Assembly (NCBI RefSeq): GCF_900182725.1
Contig: NZ_FXTO01000004.1
Span: 1-64,000 of the forward strand
DNA from: Thalassovita litoralis
GTDB lineage: Bacteria > Pseudomonadota > Alphaproteobacteria > Rhodobacterales > Rhodobacteraceae
Direction: 5' to 3'
Length of the DNA stretch: 64,000 nt
The notes beneath the pieces were generated by a model. That model was not told the origin of the DNA, ran no database searches, and saw only the letters and a program-made list of their open reading frames with translations. Positions 58,945-64,000 of this stretch are shown in pieces; position 1 is the first letter of the stretch, and every line of letters begins with the position of its first letter. The position numbers and the translations under genes were made by a program.

Positions 58945-60287
58945 TAGATTTGCGCCTCAAGCCATTGATTAAATTCTTCTTTGGCGCGATCTGTGTAGGC
59001 TTTGTAGCGGTCTTTGCGTCCACGCCGCCCGCCCTTTAGTCCATCCACCGGACGGAACAGGCCGAAATTCACGTTCATCGGCTGAAAGGTCTTTGCCTCG
59101 GCCCCGCCGGTGATGTGGTGGATCAGTGCGCCCATAGCGGTGTCCTGCGGGGCGGTGGGCAGCGGTTTGCCCAGAATTTCAGCCGCCGCCAGGCGCCCGG
59201 CCAGCAGGCCCATCGCGGCGGATTCCACGTAACCTTCGACGCCCGTAACCTGACCGGCAAAGCGGATATTGGGGCGCGATTTCAGGCGCATCTGATCGTC
59301 CAGCAAAGTGGGGGAGTTCAGGAATGTATTGCGATGAATCCCGCCCAGACGCGCGAAAGAGGCATTTTCCAGACCGGGGATCATTTTGAACACCTCGGTC
59401 TGTGCACCGTATTTCATTTTTGTCTGGAAACCCACGATGTTATAAAGCGTTCCTAATGCGTTGTCGCGGCGCAGTTGCACCACGGCATAGGGCTTGTTTT
59501 CCGGGGTGTGGGCATTGGTCAGGCCAACGGGTTTCATCGGCCCGTGGCGCAGGGTTTCGCGGCCACGTTCGGCCATCACCTCGATTGGCAGGCAGCCATC
59601 GAAATAGCCTGCGGTTTCGCCTTCGTGGAATTCTGTCTTATCGGCGGCCAGCAGCGCATCAATAAACGCTTCGTACTGGTCTTTGGTCATAGGGCAGTTC
59701 AAATAGGCTTTCTGCTCCGCCTCGGTTTCGCCCTTGTCATAGCGCGATTGCAGCCACGCCACATCCATGTTCACGGTGTCTGCATAGACGATGGGGGCGA
59801 TAGCATCGAAAAACGCCAGACGTTCGGCCCCGGTTTCGCGCTGGATCGCCGCGCCCAACGCCGAAGACGTCAGCGGCCCCGTGGCAATGATCCAATGGCC
59901 ATCACTGGGCAATTCGGTGATTTCGCCCGGTTCAACGCTGATATTGGGGTGTGCCAGCAGCGCCTGTGTCACGCTTTCCGAAAACGGATCACGGTCCACC
60001 GCCAACGCCCCGCCCGCAGGCAGCCGGTGGCGTTGCGCCATTTGCATAATCAACCCGTTCGCGGCCCGCATTTCCCAATGCAACAAGCCCACGGCATTCT
60101 GTTCGTCATCGTCCGACCGGAACGAATTGGAGCAAACCATTTCGGCCAGATTGCCGGTGCGATGCGCAAAGGTTTCCACCTGTGGCCGCATTTCGTGAAT
60201 GATGACGCGGACGCCCATATTGGCGGCCTGCCAGGCGGCCTCGGACCCGGCCATGCCGCCGCCGACGATATGAAGTGTGTTTTCCAT
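58944..60287 (-). CDS. trmFO: Folate-dependent tRNA m5U54 methyltransferase TrmFO
   Basis: 447 residues. FAD-binding [16 protein letters not shown] at the N-terminus; [26 protein letters not shown] and PMKPVGLTN are family hallmarks. It uses methylene-THF and FADH2 to make ribothymidine-54 in tRNAs. It pairs with the tRNA gene gluQ downstream. Confidence 0.95.
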   Translation of the reverse strand: MENTLHIVGGGMAGSEAAWQAANMGVRVIIHEMRPQVETFAHRTGNLAEMVCSNSFRSDDDEQNAVGLLHWEMRAANGLIMQMAQRHRLPAGGALAVDRDPFSESVTQALLAHPNISVEPGEITELPSDGHWIIATGPLTSSALGAAIQRETGAERLAFFDAIAPIVYADTVNMDVAWLQSRYDKGETEAEQKAYLNCPMTKDQYEAFIDALLAADKTEFHEGETAGYFDGCLPIEVMAERGRETLRHGPMKPVGLTNAHTPENKPYAVVQLRRDNALGTLYNIVGFQTKMKYGAQTEVFKMIPGLENASFARLGGIHRNTFLNSPTLLDDQMRLKSRPNIRFAGQVTGVEGYVESAAMGLLAGRLAAAEILGKPLPTAPQDTAMGALIHHITGGAEAKTFQPMNVNFGLFRPVDGLKGGRRGRKDRYKAYTDRAKEEFNQWLEAQI

Positions 60288-60395
60288 GCGCCGCGATGTA
60301 GGGCAGGCGAGGCCGTTTGGAAAGGGGTTTCATCTGCGTGCATTTGGCGATTTTGCTAAGTCAGTGAGCCTGCCTCCAAAGAAAGGAGGCCCAAA

Positions 60396-60581
60396 ATGGC
60401 AGATGGATTATTTCAATATGGGGCGGCTCGGCAGCTAGCAATTGCGGGGGTGCCCGCGAATCTTGCGTTTGGGATAATGAAGCAATTTCTGGTGTCGATT
60501 GATCCCGAGCTAGCGGTCGACGAGTATCGTTTGAGGGCGTTGCTTCATAGGGCCTATGATCCAAGAAGTGTCGGCTACTGA
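60396..60581 (+). CDS. Small hypothetical protein
   Basis: 61 residues with AAGGAGG 6 nt upstream of the ATG. MADGLFQYGAARQLAIAGVPANLAFGIMKQFLV then a charged end. No family recognised. Its end overlaps the convergent peroxidase stop by 7 bp. Confidence 0.55.
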   Translation: MADGLFQYGAARQLAIAGVPANLAFGIMKQFLVSIDPELAVDEYRLRALLHRAYDPRSVGY

Positions 60582-61885
60582 TCCACTGGCAGTCCCGATG
60601 GCACGGTTTTTGGCACACCCAGCCGCCCCTTGGCGGCGGTGGTGTCGGTCAGCGCGGACAGGAAGGCCACCAGATCGTTGATTTCTGCATCGCTGAGCGG
60701 GGTGTCGGGCAATTCATTTCCTGCGGCAATGTCCAGCAGTTCGTTCTGATCGTCCAGCGCCTGCCAGTCCGCAAAGGGATAATCCGTCAGGATTGCCTGC
60801 GTTCGGTCATAGCGCAGCAGCGATCCGACGGGTGCGGCATGGTGGCGGATGATGGCTGGCAGCGTGGCAAACGCCCCGCTATGGCCGTAGGGCGCGGTTT
60901 GCGTGACATTGCGCAGCGATGGCGTGCGGAACCGATACAGGTCGTCGGGATCGCCCGTCACATATGCGCGCCCCCGGTCGATATAATCGCCCGGTTCCTT
61001 GCCGGGGCCGATTTGCGGCATGGCGATGGCGTGAAATCCGTGATCGGTTTGGAATGGGCCAGAATGGCAGGTGTTGCACCCGGCGGGACCATAAAACAGC
61101 GCCATGCCACGGGTTTGCGCGGCATTCAGCGCCGTCGTGTCGCCGTTCAGATAGGCATCAAGCGGGGCGTTGATGGCCTGAAACTCAAAGGTGATGAATT
61201 CGGCCAATGCGGTGGCAATATCGGTGAAATGCACCGGCGCGTCAGGCCCGATCATGGCATCAAACCGGCTGCGATAGGCGGGGATGTTGTTCACGCGGGC
61301 CGCCAGATGCGCCCAAGCGGCGGGGGCATCGCCCCGCGCCACGGCATCGGCCACCGGGTTTTCGCCCAGTTGCCCGGCCATTTCATCCGCAGACAACGGC
61401 GGCAACATCGCCTGCGCCGACAAGGGCGAGGGCAGGGCGCGTTCCAGTGGGCGATCAGCGGGCATCCGCAGCCCAAAATCGGCATCGTCGCTCAGCTCCA
61501 CCCGGCCATCGTGGAACATCACCGCATATTCATAGGCCCCGGTATTCCACAGCGCGGGGGCATTGCGGGGGATGCGGGCTTGCGGTTCCTGCCCGGCGAT
61601 TATGCTGCGATCCGGGCCAAGCCCCGTGCCGCCTTCGCCGACGGACAATGACATGCCGTCAGACGTGCCCAATCGCGGGTGGTGGCAGGTGGCGCAGGAA
61701 ATGTTCAGATTGCCGGACAGGATCGGATCGTAAAACAAATCCCGGCCCAGCAGGGCCAATTCCATATCCGTGTCAGGGAAGGACGAGAGGGTCGCCCGTT
61801 CGGGCAGTTCAGCGGCCAGAGAGAGATTGGCCGAGAGAGAAAGAACGCCAAGGGCGACCCACACTCGCATGATCAAGAGGTTCAT
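60575..61885 (-). CDS. Di-haem cytochrome c peroxidase / MauG-like protein
   Basis: 436 residues from the ATG at 61885 (AGAGGAAG upstream). Signal peptide about 1-25 (VWVALGVLSLSANLSLA). Two haem c sites: C64-x2-C67-H68 (CATCH) and C270-x2-C273-H274 (CNTCH). Periplasmic; reduces peroxide with electrons from cytochrome c, or has a MauG-like oxidative role. Confidence 0.93.
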   Translation of the reverse strand: MNLLIMRVWVALGVLSLSANLSLAAELPERATLSSFPDTDMELALLGRDLFYDPILSGNLNISCATCHHPRLGTSDGMSLSVGEGGTGLGPDRSIIAGQEPQARIPRNAPALWNTGAYEYAVMFHDGRVELSDDADFGLRMPADRPLERALPSPLSAQAMLPPLSADEMAGQLGENPVADAVARGDAPAAWAHLAARVNNIPAYRSRFDAMIGPDAPVHFTDIATALAEFITFEFQAINAPLDAYLNGDTTALNAAQTRGMALFYGPAGCNTCHSGPFQTDHGFHAIAMPQIGPGKEPGDYIDRGRAYVTGDPDDLYRFRTPSLRNVTQTAPYGHSGAFATLPAIIRHHAAPVGSLLRYDRTQAILTDYPFADWQALDDQNELLDIAAGNELPDTPLSDAEINDLVAFLSALTDTTAAKGRLGVPKTVPSGLPVDQ

Positions 61886-61992
61886 CACTTCCTCTTCTCG
61901 TTCTGTCTAACAAAAGCATTTACGGCAGAAAAGTGGCAAATGCGAAAACAATAAGGCACGTTTTGGAAACGACGTGGTTTTTTACCGTAAAA

Positions 61993-62032
61993 CCCCTGAA
62001 AACCCTACCGAAATTGGCAGGGTTTTCGGGGG
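61993..62032 (-). terminator. Terminator of the enoyl-CoA hydratase gene
   Basis: A 14-bp stem with one wobble pair, 61993-62006 against 62019-62032 (CCCCTGAAAACCCT with AGGGTTTTCGGGGG), directly downstream of the minus-strand hydratase stop. The following minus-strand sequence is T/A-rich. Confidence 0.7.
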
Positions 62033-62039
62033 TGTGGCA

Positions 62040-62825
62040 TTATTGTTGCCAGTTGGGCGGGCGCTTTTCCAAAAAGGCGGCGATTCCTTCGGCGGTGTCG
62101 CGGTACAGCATGTTTTCCACCATCACATCGCCGGTATATGCATAGGCTTGATCCTGCGGCATCTGGATTTGGTTGTAAAACGCCTCTTTGCCGATTTTGA
62201 CGGCAGCCCCCAATTTGTTGGCGACTGTTTCGGCCAGATCTTGCGTGGCGGCGGCCAGTTGGTCATGCGGTACAACCCGGTTGATCAGCCCCAGAGTTTC
62301 GGCTTTCTCTGCGGCGATAAATGCGCCGGTGCTGAGCATTTCAAACGCTTGTTTGCGTGGAATATTACGCGACAGCGCCACCATTGGCGTGGAGCAAAAC
62401 AGGCCGATATTCACGCCATTGACGCCGAATTTCGTGCCTTCTGCCGCGACCGCCATATCGCAAGAGGCCACCATCTGACAGCCTGCGGCGGTGGCAATGC
62501 CATGCACCTGCGCAATCACCGGCTGCGGCAATTTCTGGATCGACATCATCATCCGGGCGCAACGGTCGAACAGGTCTTTGAAATAGGCCTTGCCGCCGTC
62601 TTCGGCCTGACGACCGGCGGTCATTTCCTTCAGGTCGTGGCCTGCGCAGAATACTTTGCCTTCGCCGGACAGGATCACCGCGCGAATCGTGCTGTCCGTG
62701 GCCAGCCGGTCAAATTCGGTTTGCAGTGCTTCCAGCATCGCGTCTGACAGGGCGTTCAGCGATTGGGGGGCGTTCAGTTTCAGGTGGGCAATCGCGCCCG
62801 TGTCGTGACGTTCCAGTAATGCCAT
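62040..62825 (-). CDS. Enoyl-CoA hydratase/isomerase family protein
   Basis: 261 residues. Crotonase fold: ILSGEGKVFCAGHDLKEM (oxyanion hole), VHGIATAAGCQMVASCDMAVA, and LGLINRVVP. It resembles the ECHDC3-like group. Likely hydrates or isomerises acyl-CoAs; substrate unknown. Divergent from the thioesterase. Confidence 0.92.
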   Translation of the reverse strand: MALLERHDTGAIAHLKLNAPQSLNALSDAMLEALQTEFDRLATDSTIRAVILSGEGKVFCAGHDLKEMTAGRQAEDGGKAYFKDLFDRCARMMMSIQKLPQPVIAQVHGIATAAGCQMVASCDMAVAAEGTKFGVNGVNIGLFCSTPMVALSRNIPRKQAFEMLSTGAFIAAEKAETLGLINRVVPHDQLAAATQDLAETVANKLGAAVKIGKEAFYNQIQMPQDQAYAYTGDVMVENMLYRDTAEGIAAFLEKRPPNWQQ

Positions 62826-62882
62826 CTTGTTCTTCTCCTCTTTCCCGGCAACTTTAGGGGGAACAGGAAAGGGAGGGAAGCG

Positions 62883-63302
62883 ATGGCTGTGAAAATGTCA
62901 GCGCAGGAATTGATGGACTTCATGGCGCGGGAATTTCCGCAGGTGAAGAACGATTTTATCGTCGAAGATGTGCGCGATATGGGGGTCACTGTGCGGATGC
63001 CCGTGGCGGATCGTCATTTGCGGCCGGGGGGGACGGTATCGGGGCCAAGCATGTTTGGGCTGGCCGATTGTTCCATTTACTTTGCGGTGCTGGCGATGAT
63101 CGGTCCCAAGGGGCTGGCGGTGACGACCAATTGTTCGCTGGATTTCATGCGCAAACCCGAAGCAGGGCGCGACCTGATCGCGGAATGTAAGCTGTTGAAA
63201 CTGGGCCGTGTTTTGGCCGTGGGCGATGTGCTGATCTATTCCGAGGGCAAGCCGGAACCGGTGGCCCGCGCCACCATGACCTATTCGATTCCGCCGAATT
63301 GA
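62883..63302 (+). CDS. PaaI-family hotdog thioesterase
   Basis: 139 residues. LRPGGTVSGPSMFGLADCSIYFAVLAM and the strand pattern of hotdog thioesterases. Hydrolyses an acyl-CoA thioester. AGGAAAGGGAGG lies before the start. Its divergent partner is an enoyl-CoA hydratase. Confidence 0.88.
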   Translation: MAVKMSAQELMDFMAREFPQVKNDFIVEDVRDMGVTVRMPVADRHLRPGGTVSGPSMFGLADCSIYFAVLAMIGPKGLAVTTNCSLDFMRKPEAGRDLIAECKLLKLGRVLAVGDVLIYSEGKPEPVARATMTYSIPPN

Positions 63303-63336
63303 TGCGGGGCGCACGGGGCGCAACGGATAAGAAAAA

Positions 63337-63359
63337 AAGCCGGGGACAGGCCCCGGCTT
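63337..63359. terminator. Bidirectional terminator
   Basis: AAGCCGGGG (63337-63345) pairs with CCCCGGCTT (63351-63359). An A7 run on the left serves as the U tract for the minus-strand DUF1127 gene. Confidence 0.8.
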
Positions 63360-63387
63360 CCAGTACATTCCAACGCGGACGGGGTCG

Positions 63388-63621
63388 TTACGCGCGCCAG
63401 AATGGGCGACGGGCCTCCGTATAAGCCACGTCGCGTTCCACGCCGATGTCCCGCAGTTGCGCGTTCGTTAGTTTCGACAGCGCCTTTCGGGTGCGGTATC
63501 GGCTGTCCCATTTCGTCACAGTCACCGCAAATGCCACCGCCCAACGGGCCACGACAGGGGCCGGATGCCCCAGATCGTAGGTGATGACTTGTGCGGCAAG
63601 CAGGGCTGGCTGCTGTGACAT
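63388..63621 (-). CDS. DUF1127 small protein
   Basis: 77 residues from the ATG at 63621 (AAAGGA upstream). The C-terminal arginine-rich YRTRKALSKLTNAQLRDIGVERDV is the DUF1127 motif. Family members are linked to RNA turnover and phosphate or stress adaptation in alphaproteobacteria. Confidence 0.9.
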   Translation of the reverse strand: MSQQPALLAAQVITYDLGHPAPVVARWAVAFAVTVTKWDSRYRTRKALSKLTNAQLRDIGVERDVAYTEARRPFWRA

Positions 63622-63637
63622 AGGACAAATCCTTTGA

Positions 63638-63696
63638 TTGTATTGACACAATGTAGCGTGATTGCTACGTCATTATAGATACAATTCCGGATACAA
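63638..63696. promoter_or_regulatory. ATACAA repeats before the MocR-type regulator
   Basis: GATACAA is directly repeated (ATACAA at 63679-63684 and 63691-63696, 12-bp period), and an inverted TTGTAT stands at 63638-63643. GTAGC/GCTAC (about 63653-63668) adds a small palindrome. MocR regulators often bind such direct repeats near their own start. Confidence 0.45.
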
Positions 63697-63717
63697 AGCG
63701 TCTAGGAAAACATTGTT

Positions 63718-64000
63718 ATGGGTACAAATTGGCGCCCTGAGCTGTCGATGGCGGGTCGGTCGAAATACAAGACCTTGGCGGATGAAATCCGTAGCGCGGT
63801 TGCTGATCAGCGTCTTGGGGCGGGGGAACAATTGCCGCCTGTGCGGGAACTGGCCTATCAATTGTCGGTCACGCCGGGGACTGTGGCGCGGGCTTATTCG
63901 CTACTGACCGAAGAAGGTGTGCTTCAGGCCGGTGTTGGGCGTGGCACCTTCGTGGCCGAGGCGACGACACAGGCAGACGATGCTATTGCTTGGCCGCAGG
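63718..64000 (+). CDS. GntR/MocR-family regulator, N-terminal part
   Basis: The window ends within this gene (94 codons visible). GntR winged HTH: YKTLADEIRSAVADQRLGAGEQLPPVRELAYQLSVTPGTVARAYSLL and GVGRGTFVAE. The linker and first residues fit MocR proteins, which carry a PLP aminotransferase-like domain after the HTH; that part lies outside the window, so plain GntR is also possible. Confidence 0.8.
   Translation, partial: MGTNWRPELSMAGRSKYKTLADEIRSAVADQRLGAGEQLPPVRELAYQLSVTPGTVARAYSLLTEEGVLQAGVGRGTFVAEATTQADDAIAWPQ

Overview
This is a GC-rich chromosomal window from an alphaproteobacterium, almost certainly a Rhodobacterales (Roseobacter/Paracoccaceae) member. The evidence is the CtrA/SciP/ChpT cell-cycle genes, an olsBA ornithine-lipid pair, a DUF1127 protein, a GTTC-N7-GTTC type LexA box, and a methyltransferase plus MTHFR set like the one found in roseobacters. 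No rRNA or CRISPR was seen. One complete tRNA (Ser, CGA) is present.

Layout. 1-7.2 kb: an acetate block (end of acs, a zinc-type adenylate kinase, a two-subunit sodium/acetate-type symporter, a cNMP/CBS/DUF294 protein and a membrane-anchored DnaQ-like exonuclease). 7.2-13.3 kb: rlmE, a Ppx/GppA phosphatase, a folate C1 module (small 'virulence factor' protein, MTHFR-like protein, methyl-THF:corrinoid methyltransferase) and glucokinase. 13.3-17.2 kb: a signalling module with a LuxR-type response regulator, a periplasmic protein and a hybrid kinase with Hpt. 17.2-25.1 kb: a carboxylic-acid catabolism locus (CoA-transferase, acyl-CoA dehydrogenase, acyl-CoA ligase) divergent from a LysR regulator and a TctCBA transporter. 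25.6-32 kb: a ferric-reductase-like protein followed by a divergent arsenic island (arsJ, its GAPDH partner and an ArsR-ArsC fusion on one side; arsR, an ArsP-like permease and a small thioredoxin-like protein on the other).

32-40 kb is an accessory region with lower GC in places: a HigBA/RelE-type toxin-antitoxin pair, YdcF, galU, galE, an RfaH/NusG-like antiterminator, a serine recombinase, a truncated ParB-like gene joined to the tail of a second recombinase, and a small DNA-binding-type protein. It ends at the 3' end of tRNA-Ser(CGA). 40-64 kb returns to core genes: twin DUF2059 proteins, rplU-rpmA-obgE-proB-proA, chpT, olsBA, mnmA, sciP-ctrA, ligA-recG, a NifU-type scaffold, hisI, gluQRS, trmFO, a di-haem peroxidase, enoyl-CoA hydratase, a thioesterase, DUF1127 and the start of a MocR-type regulator.

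The most interesting signal is a 40-residue single-membrane-segment protein (56748-56870) just downstream of a perfect GTTC-N7-GTTC SOS box, which looks like a candidate SOS-induced cell-division inhibitor of the SidA kind. Others are the cysteine-free ArsR domain fused to ArsC with a palindrome at its start codon, an ops-like element in the leader of the RfaH-like gene, the recombinase/ParB mosaic, and a three-way-junction palindromic repeat at about 57.96 kb.
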